Assembly: GCA_951640165.1 (NCBI GenBank)
Contig: OX621234.1
Location: 10,297,001-10,361,000, forward strand
Length of the DNA: 64,000 bases
DNA from: Pseudoips prasinana
Lineage: Eukaryota; Arthropoda; Insecta; Lepidoptera; Nolidae
Direction: 5' to 3'
Shown here: positions 10,880-22,914 of the stretch, piece after piece
How the letters are laid out: the number at the start of each line of letters is the position of its first letter
Numbering within the stretch: position 1 is the first letter of the stretch
Notes under the pieces: generated by a model
Told to the model about the DNA's origin: nothing
Seen by the model: the letters and a program-made list of their open reading frames with translations, nothing else
The model's database searches: none
Program-made: the position numbers and the translations under genes

Positions 10880-11350
10880 AAATTATTGACTATAATAATA
10901 ATAAATAATAATGTTGATATCACTGTCCCATTTGACGAGAACCTCGTAAGAGCCGAGACTGACAAGTTGTCAAAATACTTAGATTTGGTTCACGAGGTTA
11001 CCGCCATGTGGGATGTGGACTCAACAATAATTGTCCCGATAGTCGTCTCCGTAAACGGTCTCATAGCGAAGAGCCTCGACCAACATCTAAAGAGGCTTTC
11101 GCTAGATCACTGGGTCAAGGGTCGGATACAAAAGGCTGCAATAATGGGAACGGCACGCATTGTGAGGAGGTTCTTTACTCTGTCGCCCTGACCACCGGCG
11201 GCCTAGGGCGTCAAACCTCGCCGCTGGAGGACCTCTATTTTTTACATAGTTATTTGTATAAAGTGTTTTCTTTTTTGTTTCAATTTTATACATATAAATA
11301 TGTTAAAAATAAGAACTTTAAATAAATAATTTGGAATAATAATAATAATA
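10880..11350 (+). mobile_element. 5'-truncated R4/Dong-like LINE fragment in an AAT-rich site
   Basis: A coding tail is flanked by ATAATAATAATAAATAATAA on the left and AATAATAATAATAATATT on the right. Dong of Bombyx is known to sit in TAA repeats with a similar tail. The assignment rests on that flank plus the C-terminal protein pattern and is an inference. Confidence 0.5.
10886..11191 (+). pseudogene. LINE ORF C-terminal domain fragment (about 95 aa)
   Basis: The frame reads VDITVPFDENLVRAETDKLS, then KYLDLVHEVTAMWDVDSTII, then VPIVVSVNGLIAKSLDQHLK and AARIV-type helices before a stop at 11189. I recall this pattern from the region after the RT in R4/Dong-like LINEs (a restriction-like endonuclease fold is the usual interpretation). 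No RT motif is present, so this is only the last part of a 5'-truncated copy. The first codons come from the AAT repeat, so the ATG has no meaning. Confidence 0.6.
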
Positions 11351-11435
11351 TTCTGGGACACTATTAACACACGGCCATCTGATCCCAAACTAAGCAGAGC
11401 TTGTACTATGGAAACCAGATAACTGATATAATACA
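11345..11435 (-). mobile_element. SINE (family beta) 3' fragment
   Basis: CAAACTAAGCAGAGCTTGTA and CTATGGAAACCAGATAACTG are the reverse complement of the 3' half of the SINE seen complete at 24519-24778, diverged. The head is missing. Confidence 0.6.
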
Positions 11436-11477
11436 TATACTACTTTTCTTTTGTAAATACATACTTATATAGATAAC

Positions 11478-11705
11478 TAGCGGCCCGGTACGTGCTTCGC
11501 TACTTTTAATGCAATAATTTTATCAAACAACAAAATATTGTAAATTGCTTTTCAAGACTTTTTTTAAAATTTTCTCCGCGTACAAACCTTCCCTGGACTT
11601 CCACGAATAATTCAAGACCAAAATTAGCCAAATCGGTAGAGGCGTTGTTGAGTTATAACATTACAACGAAAAGTGGCATTGATTTTTATATATATAGATT
11701 ACACA
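11478..11705 (+). repeat. RTE/SINE-like remnant
   Basis: It begins ACTAGCGGCCCGGTACGTGC and ends AAATCGGTAGAGGCGTTGTT followed by TATATATAGATT. This start and end are common in insect RTE-related and non-autonomous repeats. No coding content. Confidence 0.5.
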
Positions 11706-12373
11706 AAATATAACTAAAGACTGGCTAAATTATTGACTGAAATATAGTTAAATTATAAGTGCCGACTTATGAAATTTGCAAAATTCTTTCCCAAAGGTAC
11801 AAAGTCTCTATAATAACAGGCACTTATTTTTAAATATTTCTAATTATCTGCAGTATATTTCGTGCATTCGATAATACTTTTATAACACATTGGGCAGATG
11901 TTTATTAGAATGAAATTTCAAACTGTAATATGGTCAAGAGTTTTGTTTCAATGGCCTTTAATTATTTGCCTCATTCGCCACAAAATAATTTGAGAGTTCA
12001 GACTGCATATACATTTGCCCACAGGTGGACCAGGATAGAAGTTTTTTTTTAATTTTTTTAATTCTGTTTTACGGCTCTGGCTTCTTTGGCCTTATGAGCC
12101 TTCAGTAAATATTAAAGTAAAAGTAAAGTAAAAATGTTTATTTGAACAGAATAATAGTTACCAACTAACGATTACATAATAGTGAATGCACAACTTTACA
12201 AAAAGAACTAGTACTGTCTCCCAAACTAGGCTTTAGCCTGTATTTCGGGAAACAGTGCTCATTCTAATAGGTTTATACAATAAAACAGTGGTGGACGTGG
12301 TAATTACATTTGTGTAAGTTTTAAAGAAAATTAATTCTAGATAGGTAAGCGGCATATATTTGTACTATATAAG

Positions 12374-12374
12374 A

Positions 12375-12414
<40 letters not shown>

Positions 12415-12460
12415 GTGTGTGTGTGCGTGTGTGGTTCTGTGTGTGTGTTAGTGTGTGTCT
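12374..12460 (+). repeat. GT microsatellite
   Basis: A GT dinucleotide run with C interruptions lies inside the 3' part of the minus-strand LINE. It creates a meaningless Val/Cys frame on the plus strand. Confidence 0.95.
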
Positions 12461-12474
12461 CTATCTGGTAGCTT

Positions 12475-13000
12475 TTACTCAATGTGCTTTAACAGCGCTT
12501 CAGTGTTATCATAATCTAGCTGGAGAAGCCAACTGGTTGTGATCGACTTAACTTCATGGATGTTGAGGCCTCTAATGTTGTGATTTTTGTTAACCATGTT
12601 GTATAGCTTACATGAGACACTCCTATATTGACGTCTGGCAAATGTGGTTCTGCAACGAGCACTTGAGAAGACAGACTGCTCACTACGTTTTTTGGGATCA
12701 TGCGGTGGCACATCTTTATGCATTCTTAAGATAATCCGTTGCACAAAGAGCTGTCTAACAGATAAAACTTTGTTCTCAGTGTGCAATTGCTTAGTAGGGT
12801 ATCAAATCGGCTTTTTGTTCATTACCTTTAATACAGCTCTTTGCGCACGCTCCAACTGAAGTAATTGTGTCTTGCCGGCACTACCCCATACTGGGATGCA
12901 GTATTGGACAATGGATTGACATAGGGCAAGATAAACCATTCGTACGTGGTCTGGTGTGGTAACTTCACGTAGGGTTTTAAAAACTGTATAATATATATAT
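12475..13000 (-). pseudogene. RT C-terminal remnant (CR1/Jockey-like)
   Basis: Minus-strand residues include VYLALCQSIVQYCIPVWGSA, LLQLERAQRAVLKVMNKKPI, an in-frame stop, then LHTENKVLSVRQLFVQRII and a final 103-codon frame ending TTSWLLQLDYDNTEALLKHI. This is the post-RT region of Jockey/CR1-type ORF2. The stop near 12807 shows that it is dead. The RT core is missing. Confidence 0.75.
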
Positions 13001-13010
13001 ATATTTTTAT

Positions 13011-13545
13011 ATCATTAATTTCCGTCATTGTCAAGTAAAGTCCGTCACAGTCAAGTCATACATAGTCCTTGTTCAACCCCAGTAAAACAGTGGAGACTTT
13101 ACTAGAGGCTTTTATGGAGTTTTGGTTACAACACGGAATATCACAATTCACGGCAATATCGCACTTTCTTCCACTTGTGTACGTTGTCAAAGATGTTATG
13201 TCTAAAAATCCACCATATTTACACATAAAAACTCGAATTTACACCAGTTTTTGAAAATAAAACATAGCCACGATGCGTCTTTTTCCGCGTTGGCGCCAAA
13301 ACTCAGGATAGAATAGTCAAGGTGTTGCCACGCGAGCTACTTTTTTTCTTTTGTTAAATCATAAATAATCACATACATTCATTTTGTCCAATATATCACA
13401 AGCTTCTTAATCATCATAATAGTGGATGTAGATTAAATTAATTTAAATTGACAAATATAAATTTCATGAGAATCTTTTAATAATGAGAAAAAATTATGTA
13501 ATATGAAAACCCTTTATTACTCCAGTACCGTAATAATATCATTAT
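13011..13545. other. Non-coding stretch
   Basis: AT-rich, with a frame at 13069-13254 that resembles no protein. I see nothing else in it. Confidence 0.55.
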
Positions 13546-13547
13546 TC

Positions 13548-13760
13548 TTATAATAGTTGTCTAAACACTTTATGTCCCAAGTTTGATTCTTGCGCAGGAC
13601 AACTATTTTTGTGGTCCATAAATAGTTGTTCTGAGTCTGAATGTACTTTATGTCCGTCAATTATTTTTCTGTACAGTACCCCGCGGCACAGGAATTAATT
13701 TAACTATTTTGGCGTTGCCTTAAAAAAAAAAGAAATTCAGGAAATGTCTTAACATATGTA
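13548..13760 (+). mobile_element. tRNA-derived SINE (family alpha)
   Basis: TTTATGTCCCAAGTTTGATT (B-box region), CAGGACAACTATTTTTGTGG and CCATAAATAGTTGTTCTGAG follow the family layout, continuing with the same ACAGGAATTAATTT block as the 9815 copy and ending in an A-rich run near 13725. Confidence 0.7.
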
Positions 13761-13859
13761 TATAGTATGAAAGGTGCTTGGTCACTATATTTTCAAATTA
13801 TTTATACCTTCAGTCCTGACATCAGTCTCAGTTTGTCATAAATTTTGAATATAAAATTG

Positions 13860-14339
13860 TATACGTTTGATTTGTATACCACGCCGATTGGCTATCGACT
13901 GACTACTCTACTAGCTACTAAAGATTCAATTAGTTAAGTACTTTTAATTTATCCTTAACAAAAAACCGTAATGAAAGACAAATCTATTCCCGTTAAAATA
14001 TTAGTTTCGATTAGGGTTATTTAGAGGGTATTTGACACCTTTAATTGATAGACGAAATCTTCTACTACCTAGCATGACATTAAACAACTTTATATTAGAT
14101 GTAATTGCGATCTAAAAATCTTCTCTAAAGCAACGATACCATTTGATAACTCAATCTGGTTAAGTCTGATCTCTGAGAAAACGTAATTTTATATTATTAA
14201 AGACTATAGACATTATATAAAATCAGTGAAAATCAAAAAGTTTTAAACCTTGTACTTCGTGTATATGTATAATTCGTTAAAAAAACATTTAGCGTGCATA
14301 TAGAGTAGATCAAAAGTACATTTTTAATTCGGCCAGTAA
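13860..14339. other. Non-coding stretch
   Basis: No gene or repeat could be recognised. Confidence 0.5.
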
Positions 14340-15290
14340 ATACTTTAACCAGAGTTGGCTACTGGCTACTATACAACGGTCTTCGGTTTGCATACATTGA
14401 GAAAATTCACGAAAACCTGCAATAACTTTACATATTTTTGAACTGCAAATGAAACCAATGTTTTTCCTCCTCTTGACAAAATGAGTTAATAAAGTGGCAA
14501 ATATGTATGAAACTATAATTTGTGTTTTAAAATATAAAAAAGGGTCTAGCATTTGAATTTTAAATGTAATATTATTTTACTATACGTATTATACCACGAC
14601 TTCATAATAAAACTCAACGTGAAGAAAGAAAATAGACCTTTAGCTCACAAAAGTAATTTTTTGTCATTATAAGTCGAAACGACCAAAAAACGACTTCTTC
14701 AACTGCATAAAAATAGTTCATTATATTCACCCAGCCTTTAGAAATTGGAAACGATCGAACGATGTTCGTATGATAATACCAGGAGCCCATAAACTAGAAG
14801 AGGCGAATAGAAGAACTTCAAAATACGCAATACTGTAAGTACTTTTACGGTTCACATTAAATTAGATTTTAAAACAATGTGATTCGGTTCAATATCAAAC
14901 GCAGTTATTTTGACTTAGTGTAGTGCGAAGTTACGGCATGTGGATTTGGGGGCAGAGATGTCTCTGCACAAATGTTATTTAGGAAAATTATAACATAAAA
15001 CGGCATAGTCATCAAAAATTATGACTTCAAACCTCGTTGTAATTAGAGTATGAATATGTTTTAACATAAAATTAATGGATTTTATTTCACAATTCGCGAT
15101 TTTTTGTGATTTTTCGCTGAGGATTGAAACTAAACCAGTGTTACAAATAATAAACAGAGCTGGGAAATTCACCACGTGGTATTGTGAGGGCGGGATTTCT
15201 ACTATTTCTGAGGGTAACTCCCCTTTCAAAATATGGACATATATAAGTTGCCTCATAATTTTAATATGTGATTATTTAGAAATGTTTTAG
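14340..15290 (+). repeat. Diverged copy of the non-coding repeat of 8.5-10.9 kb
   Basis: It contains GTGAAGAAAGAAAATAGACC (compare 9667), then CGATCGAACGATGTTCGTAT and GATAATACCAGGAGCCCATA (compare 8545, 30360, 42160, 50450), then TTCAATATCAAACGC and AAAAATTATGACTTCAAACC (compare 8669-8815). The order of motifs is kept. Small overlapping frames at 14975-15290 have no family resemblance. Confidence 0.6.
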
Positions 15291-15735
15291 GGTTTTGGGA
15301 TTAGAGACTAAATAACCAAGTCTGGACCGAACTAAAAAGCTACCTTTTACTCATCAGAGATAATTTTAGGGACAAGTACTTGTCCGTGAAAGAGAGAGCT
15401 TTACAGTTTTGATTTATGCTGTGCCATTTCATGTAATTTTTTTTGTTACAGCTTCGACGAGTATTATAAGTTTGCCATCTTTTGTCACAATGCAATCTAG
15501 ATATATTTTTCTTAAATTAGTTATCACATTAGGTCCTGTGTCAATATCTTGGCTACGGACACTCAGATCATCTTCTTCGAATTCTTCGAAATTCTTATGA
15601 AAATGCTAAATAAATCTTATAATTATGAAAATGTTAAATAAATCTTTAAGAAGGGCGGAGAATTGCCGCAACATGAATAAATGGTGATATTCCGCGGCGA
15701 AAGGAGATTCAGCGTTAGCTTCGGCTTCTGATAAA
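15291..15735. other. Non-coding stretch
   Basis: A short tandem duplication (TTATGAAAATG(C/T)TAAATAAA, at about 15595 and 15622) is the only structure seen. Confidence 0.5.
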
Positions 15736-15737
15736 TG

Positions 15738-15890
15738 TGGCATAGACAGTCGCCTCGCCGCTACGTGGCGTAGGTTCGAGTCCCGCGCCGGATTACTATT
15801 TGTGTGTCCCATAAATAGTTGTTCTTAGTAATTAGTCACAGGGCTTAGATTCTCTGGTGCGGCGGTTGTCTTAATAAAAATACGGTCATT
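15738..15890 (+). mobile_element. tRNA-derived SINE (family alpha)
   Basis: GTGGCATAGACAGTCGCCTC (A-box region), TAGGTTCGAGTCCCGCGCCG (B box) and TGTCCCATAAATAGTTGTTC mark the best-preserved plus-strand copy. The tRNA-like head is not a functional tRNA: it runs directly into the SINE body. Confidence 0.8.
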
Positions 15891-16544
15891 TTAAAATGGC
15901 GCGGTGCAAATAGATCCATCTACAACAAAATGCGATCGACGGGTGACAAATAGTAGCAAAGTAACTTGTTATCTGTTATTTAATTAAGGCTTTATTTAAA
16001 AATGTGATAAAACAGGCCGTACGGACAGACTAGTTAATTTTTGTGGTACTTTAATATTGTATTTGACTATATTTGTATATTGCATTGAAAGCTTGACAAG
16101 TACAAGTGTAAGTTAATACCCAAGTGCTGAATAAATTTCATTATTTGCAAGTTTAAAAATGTGTAAGATATTACGAAACACCGCACCAAAATAAATTCAC
16201 GAGAAGGGCATTGTTTAGAAAGTGTAACCACCCTACAGGTGGTTATGACATCACTCCGTCTGTAGAATCAAAAATAACGCATGCGTAGTAATGTGCAAAC
16301 CACGTGGACCCTACTCATCACAACCCCTTGTCTTTTTATGCGATCCTGGTAGTTGTAACCCAAGTTCCAACAGGTCCTCGTATATATGACAAAGTGTTTT
16401 GGCACTTTGTTATAGGTATCAAAATTAAATAACATTAACTTGGAGCTCATCACTTATCATCGCTGAACTTAACTAAGGTAGTCAGTGTGTCTATATGAAC
16501 GTATAATACATATCAAACGAGATATCTATGTTTTCGTTAGTTTT
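15891..16544. other. Non-coding stretch
   Basis: No gene recognised. A patch at 16315-16380 (TGCGATCCTGGTAGTTGTAA) vaguely resembles dispersed motifs elsewhere in the window. Confidence 0.45.
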
Positions 16545-17132
16545 TAGGGTTCCGTAGCCAATTGGCAAAAAACGGAACCCTTATAGATTCGTCATGTCTG
16601 TCTGTCTGCCTGTCTGTCCGTCCGTATGTCACAGCCACTTTTTTCCGAAACTATAAGAGTTGTACTACTGAAACTTGGTAAGTAGATGTATTCTGTGAAC
16701 CGCATTAAGATTTTTACACTAAAATAGAAAAAGAACAATTATTTTGGGGGGTCGCCATACACAGAACTGAAATTGAGTTTTTTCATCGTACCTATACATG
16801 TGGGGTATCTATAGATAGGTCTTCAAAAATCATATTGAGGTTCCTAATATCATTTTTGTCTAAACTGAATAGTTTGCGCGAGAGACACTTCCAAAGTGGT
16901 AACCCCCCCCCCCCCCCCTCTAACTTCTACAATAAGAGAATGATAAAACTAAAAAAAATATATGATGTACATAACCACGTAAACTAACAACGAAAATTGG
17001 TTTGAACGAGATCTAGCAAGTAGTTTTTTTTTAATACGTCATAAACCGCAATTTGCATTCATTTAATCAACTGAAATACTTGCTGCTATGGAACGCTTCA
17101 TGTGCGAGTCCGACTCGCACTTGGCCGGTTTT
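16545..17132 (+). mobile_element. Lepidoptera-typical dispersed element (class uncertain)
   Basis: It starts TTAGGGTTCCGTAGCC, has a second CGGAACCC block, a TGTC-rich microsatellite (16598-16625), a 16-base C run (16903-16918), and ends with the self-complementary GTGCGAGTCCGACTCGCAC, then TTGGCCGGTTTTTT. I recall this arrangement from many moth and butterfly genomic sequences. It is non-coding and non-autonomous. Whether it belongs to RTE-type or Helitron-type elements I cannot decide. It is the best taxonomic marker in the window. Confidence 0.8.
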
Positions 17133-17329
17133 TTCTATTATGTCATGACATGATACATCATGACAAATTATAATGATAATTAGTGATGATTTAGTTCAAA
17201 CAGCATCTTCAGCGAATGAAGACAGTAGTTTAAGATGGATTATTGATTTCCATTACGTAATGGATACATCCGAATTAAAATAGTCTAGTTAAGTCATATT
17301 ATAAGACCAACTTGGTTTTCGGGGTTAAT

Positions 17330-17622
17330 TTTGTTAAAATAAACCATTAAGCGTTTGTACCAAGTAATGTTCGTTTCCTAACAGCGTACAGAGCAGACGT
17401 ATTCACAAAAAAATAAATTCAATAACGCGAAACAATCTTAATTAATACTCAATTACCTAACGTTAAGTTACAAGTTTATCAATTCAAAAGTGCACAGATT
17501 ATTATTTGTTTGTATGTTTATAAACGTTCTCATGTCAGTGAATTACTGTTAATTCTTATGAGAAAATAAAGACATCTCAAACCTTTACATAACTTGGTAC
17601 AAACGCTTATTTTACTGGGTTA
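17330..17622. mobile_element. Possible MITE with inverted ends
   Basis: AAGCGTTTGTACCAAGT at 17349-17365 and its exact reverse complement at 17592-17608 lie in imperfect inverted arms of about 35 bp. The interior is non-coding, about 226 bp. Confidence 0.5.
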
Positions 17623-19934
17623 GAAAGGGGGAATGAGACATTCAAACATTATTGTCTTAATAGGCTATATAAGTCTTTACAAACGTAGAATACTCCCTAG
17701 ATGTGTATAATCATAAAGTTGCCAGTTTGCCCGTAGTTTCGTTAAAGTGAATAAATTAAGTTAATAAAATGGAATGGTTTATCAAATTTTACTATCGGCA
17801 GCCTCTTTACCAAGCCACCCGCAGAAATATTTTAACCGCAACTATACCTGGATAACATGTAATAAAAGGTACCGATCCCTCGTAAATACCTTGTAGAGGA
17901 TGGAGGAAGGCTATCAAAGTCAAGTGACTTAGCATAATATATTTTAACGGAATAAATTATGAAATATGTTACGATGCCTCACGCGACTTGATCCATTTGA
18001 TTTGTTTTTTTTTTATGATTTAAGTGATGATAAAAGCCTTTTTGTTTCAATATTAAAAGTACCATTACTTTTAAATATTGAAACCCACTTCAACCATATT
18101 TGTTTAAAAATACAAATGGATAAATAAATAAATTATAAAAAGCGATGATTTAATAACATTTCCCATTAATTAAAACATCGCTAGCATTAGAAAATTAACT
18201 GATAGTGACAAATAGATCGATTAACAAAATGAGAGAATTTTAAGAGTTTTAGGAGTTTTAAGAATAATTTTAAATTTTATTAATTTTAAGATTTTTTTTC
18301 TTTTTACCTCTTTTGTTACGAGACATGTTGATTTTCTATTTATAAGTGTTTTAACATATTACTAGAAGTTTTGTTAAAGTCACTCACATGTACGAGTGTA
18401 TCGCCCTCCACAGAGAGAGTAACGGTAGACTCAAAATATTATGCAGTAATAATTTTACGAATATACCTTCCATTTCATGTTATTCTGGTGTAATTGCGGA
18501 TAAAATTCATCTGCGGGAATAGCTTGGGAATGGGTTTTTGATATGATATTAATGAAAACTTGAGATAGTGCGTGCCGAAAGAAAGAAATTATTAGCACAT
18601 ACACAACATTTTTACTGGTTTTGTTTGCTTATATTTGCCTCGCTACGTACTTATATTGTTAAGAGGGCGCATCTTAGTTTTTAATTAACGAAAATAGTAT
18701 GTCTAAATTATTATTGCATTCGGAGAAAATCGTATTTGGAAACTTACAAGTTAATTTACTACAGGAAGGTTAGGTTTTAAGGTACCAAGTATGTACTAAT
18801 CTCCTAGTCTAGATAAAGAGTCTCCACCATTGAGTAAAATAAAAAATAAAAAAAAAGGTTTTTATTTACGTAGACTTTAAAAAAGCGCTTGTAAATAGTC
18901 AGAACATGTTTGTATGTGTATTACAGAGTCTCCTTGTGTCCAAAATAATATGTCCCGTGTAAAAGTAATATGTTAAGTATCATCTGATGGGACAGCTAGA
19001 AATTTCAGGTGTAATTTGATGGTTTTAGATATTTCAACGCTTTCTAACTCAAATATTACATTGTCTATAATAGTAGTGTTTTTGAGGATGATTATTATTG
19101 TTAGATAAACGAAACATATATTTTCGTTTTGTGTTCTCTATAACTCTGGCTAGGTCTCAAACTCGTCCAACTCCAACTCTGGAGACCTAGGTAAATGTAA
19201 AGACCTCTTCTTTGCATCTCTGCTACCTTAGTATCATTGGCTCGATCGCTAAGGCTATTTTTGTGTAAGTCAAAGAGACTCATTTTTAAACCGATGATAA
19301 GTGATGGTACTTGGTCAGTCTTTAAAGGTGTGGCCGTCAAGTTGATTTAATTTGTCTGTATGACAACCGATGGGAACAAAATTTGTCCCATAAAAATTTG
19401 ATTACTAATAATATAATAAAAATCAAATTTGAAAGATAAAGTGGAATACATGACTCTAAATACCATTTGGTAATGAATGGGTATGTTTCAACTCTTTTCT
19501 TTAGGGTTGTATATTATAAAGTATTTAAGGCCACTCTATTTGGATAACCCATTGGTTTGTTTATTGTTTAGCACTTTTCTAGTAAAACCCGTGAACTCAG
19601 GGCGGAACAAGGCTGTAGCTCAGAGAAGGTGTATGAGGGTAACCTACTTCTTAAATCTTTTTTATGTAACAGGGCCGCAAGCAACTTAGAACTAGTTACT
19701 TACATAAAAAAAAATACTCAGAAAGTAAAAATTATTTGATAACTTTTGTTATTATGTCTATAAGCCTTTAAATGAAGTAATTTAGCTACCCACTGTAAAA
19801 TATTTACGCAAATATGTTTTTATATTTCTTAGATAACATTTATAACCTAAAAATCTCATAATTAAAAGATTACCTTTACTCAATTGGGGAAAAAGCAAAG
19901 CTTTTGTTCTCCAATCGACGCTAGATAGTTATCT
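17623..19934. other. Long non-coding stretch with small repeat relics
   Basis: No gene recognised. It contains the palindrome at 18044-18084, a dispersed motif at about 18470-18505 (TTTCATGTTATTCTGGTGTA, repeated near 21650 and 39640) and a LINE 3'-end relic at 18855-18913 shared with 3108-3172. The small frames at 19101-19340 and 19477-19689 look spurious. Confidence 0.5.
18044..18084. repeat. Near-perfect 18-bp palindrome, 4-nt loop
   Basis: GTTTCAATATTAAAAGTA is followed by CCAT and its reverse complement with one extra A. Confidence 0.8.
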
Positions 19935-19983
19935 GTAGCGGCCGCATGTCTACAAATATTAATAGTAGACATGCGGCCTCTAC
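19935..19983. repeat. 19-bp palindrome with one mismatch, 11-nt loop
   Basis: GTAGCGGCCGCATGTCTAC against GTAGACATGCGGCCTCTAC. The GC-rich arms stand out in an AT-rich background. Confidence 0.85.
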
Positions 19984-22914
19984 TACCATCCGAATCCGCA
20001 GTAAGAATTATCACAATAACACAACAGTTTGGTCCTAATACAAATAAAAACAGAGTATACTAAGTACTATAAATGACTGTGTGTACTACAAGCCACGATA
20101 ACTTTGTCTTTGTTATCTTGGGGATATTGAAGATTTTCTGTATTGGTCCGAGAGCGAGACCACGTAAAACCTTATTTTTGAACCCTAATGTTATTAAAAA
20201 ATTATAGCGTTAATAATATTGTTATTATACTTACCGGCTTAATTTATCTCTATGAGGAAGATTTTTTAATCGTAACGAGTCTATCTATAATACAATATAA
20301 AAAAAAACAAACGATACCTCGCATTAGACATTCCAATGTCTGCTATAAGTTTGGTTACGAGTACTAGTTGAGCATGGACGTTAGGGTATCAATTTCACCC
20401 TACAATAATTATCGACGAGTACGGGCGGCATATAGTACTCATAGCACTGATCACCCACACAAACACAAGTACAAATTCAGTGTTTATGTTTTATTACACA
20501 CCAACACTGAATTTACATTTGTGTTGGTGTCAATATTACTGGAGACGGTTTTTTAACCTTTAATTTAAAACTGTTGATGTTTTAAACCGATATAAAACGA
20601 CGTTGTTTAACTGTTCAACTGTACTTATAAGAATTTTTCATTATTTATCATTATTCAGCAACATGAACTTATGGAAATATGTAATAGTTCTGACAAATGT
20701 TCAGATCAGATTTTAGTAAAAAATAACGTGTTGATTCTTTGTTACAGACCCAGCAATATGTCCGGCGTAGTTTTCGAACTCTATCACCACATAAGTAGAT
20801 CAATCCATAGTTCACAAATGTAGGTAACTACTTTAAATTTTATCTATGCTTCACGTTGATACAGTGCTTTTATTTAATGGCTATTTTAAAACGTCACCAA
20901 GTTGAAGCACAATTCTATTTGTGGCTTGAACTTCTATTAACTAGATTACTTGCTTGCCCTAGACATGTGTAAAATGAAATATAAACTAAAAACTGGGTAG
21001 TCATAAATTTAATCTTCCGGCGACCAGCGCCCTCTAACAATCTGGGATATGCGCCCTGCCGTTAAGCTACGATCGGCACACACTGGTCAATCAAATTTTT
21101 AATTCTGATAATCCTTATAGTATACTACTACTACAAGTTACGTCCCATAGAAACACACAATGTTTAAGTGATTTATGTACTACTGAAAACCAGTAAATTA
21201 AAACTTTATAATTAAATAGAACTAACTTAAGGCTAACTTTAAAAAGTAATAAATTTAAAAAGCTTAAGCATTTAAGTTGTATAAATAACCACAAATAGAT
21301 ATATAACAAGCAAAATATATAAATTTTAAGTTATGATAGTTTCAAATTAATTACTGCGTCGAACGGTAACGTGGTTAATGATCCCACAGATCTGAAATTT
21401 GATTATAATTCTTACTTTTTCGACAAAAATTTAATTAGTGCGATAGTATTATAGATGGTAAGCTATGCTGCCAAACAAACTCTTATAAGCGAGGCCCAAT
21501 AGCCATTATTCTGCTTCTCTACACCGATACTCAAACGACAAACTCGTAACGTTGCCGCTGTCCCGCAGTAGTAATATCGATTTTAGGAATTGTAGTTCTT
21601 ATTCCATCCTATATAAGGTTAAAGGTTATTTGCGAGGAATACCTTTCGTTTCATGTTGTCCTGGTGTAGTTGCGGAAAATATTTAGTTGCGGATAATAGT
21701 TAGTAAGCGTGGTAACGGGATCTTGACGATTTTCAACTTATTACTTGATGTAATTATTGTAAGTGCCAAATGAAAGTCATATGCATATAAATACCAATAA
21801 GTATTTGCTGTTTGCTTTTTTTTACCTTTATAGCTTTATCAATGCATTTTAGTGCTTTTAAATGCAATAAAGTAGAACATTATGATCGCATTCTTAAAAA
21901 TCGTATATAGAAATAACCCGAGGAAATTAGCGATTTAAAATACTTTACTCACTGATTACAGAGAAGTGTAAGAAGTCTGTGGTCAAAAAATTGTGTAGAA
22001 AATCTCTAAATATTGCGTTTTGGTAGGTAACATTATAATATTTATGGTAACATTATATATTTAACGTCTCATTACTGTTAAATTATCAGTTTGTGTTTAC
22101 CACCTGTTTTTGAACCAAGAGAAGTAGAGAATACAATACGAAGTCGGAAAATAAGTATGAATATTAAATTTATATGGGCAATTATTGCTTAAAATAACAT
22201 TAAAGTTCATTAAGTAAATTAAAAGAGTATTTTAACATTATCCGCACTGCTATGACAAGGCGCAACAAACTTAACGTAAAAATAAATTAAAATAAATATT
22301 AAATTATTTATTACTAATTCATTTAAATTTACAATTATAATACCATCCGCCAAACTGCACAGCAGTTTGTTGGCAGAAAGAGCCCTCCCTTTTAGCATTT
22401 TGTGTTGTAGTATAATACTTATATATGACTAGGTTCTACGAGTAAAGACTTGAGTGTACATTACTTTTATTTATTTTATAGAAGTAGATAGGTATTACGA
22501 ACAGTATTTATGATACTTTTTGCACTTACGTTTAAAAAGATATACCTCAGATGGTATTAATAAAATGCAATCTGAAACAACCTGTCCTAGATGGAGACTG
22601 GAAGTTAGTGCTTGTCATTGCGACATCATTGTCATCAAGGCGACAGACCAGTGGCATGTCTTGTGTAAGCTGGATGGTGAAAACTAAAGCTATATATGAA
22701 AGAGTAGGTAGAGTGTAATTTATTGAAATATTATTTTACACATTAAACTAGTACTGCGTATATATTCTGCCTCCAGTATGAAATAACTACTATGGCTTTA
22801 TGATTTATTGGTCTATCGAATGCAGAATGTTCTACTGAGCAGCCTTAGCCTTCAAACTGCAACTGCGCTACTCCACCAGGTACTTTAAACTGAATAAAAA
22901 TTGATGCCAATGAC
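19984..22914. other. Long non-coding stretch
   Basis: No gene recognised. It contains overlapping hairpins at 20473-20530, a possible degenerate tRNA-like SINE head on the minus strand at 21015-21090 (TAGCTTAACGGCAGGGCG when read in reverse), a copy of the TTTCATGTTGTCCTGGTG motif near 21650 and a related segment at about 22770-22870. Confidence 0.45.
20473..20514. repeat. 12-bp palindrome overlapping a second hairpin
   Basis: AAATTCAGTGTT pairs with 20503-20514. The neighbouring ACACCAACAC can also pair with GTGTTGGTGT (about 20521-20530), so alternative folds overlap. Confidence 0.65.

Larger units (their letters stand above)
9765..10880 (+). repeat. Second unit of the tandem duplication
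   Basis: It matches 8190-9165 in order, with a tRNA-like SINE segment (about 9815-10110) in place of part of the unit and a fold-back insertion at 10532-10625 that the first unit lacks. Confidence 0.7.
12107..13010 (-). mobile_element. LINE 3' end (minus strand) with UTR and short tandem tail
   Basis: Read on the minus strand, an RT C-terminal part (13010 to 12475) is followed by a microsatellite and a 3' UTR (about 12360-12130) ending in a TTTACTTT-type tail near 12107-12130. Complete 5' parts are absent, as expected from truncated target-primed insertion. Confidence 0.7.

Noticed and set aside
12360..12542. Plus-strand Cys/Val-rich peptide
   Set aside because: It is a translation of the GT microsatellite.
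12516..12713. Second minus-strand frame over the LINE 3' end
   Set aside because: Overlaps the true RT C-terminal frame and has no motif.
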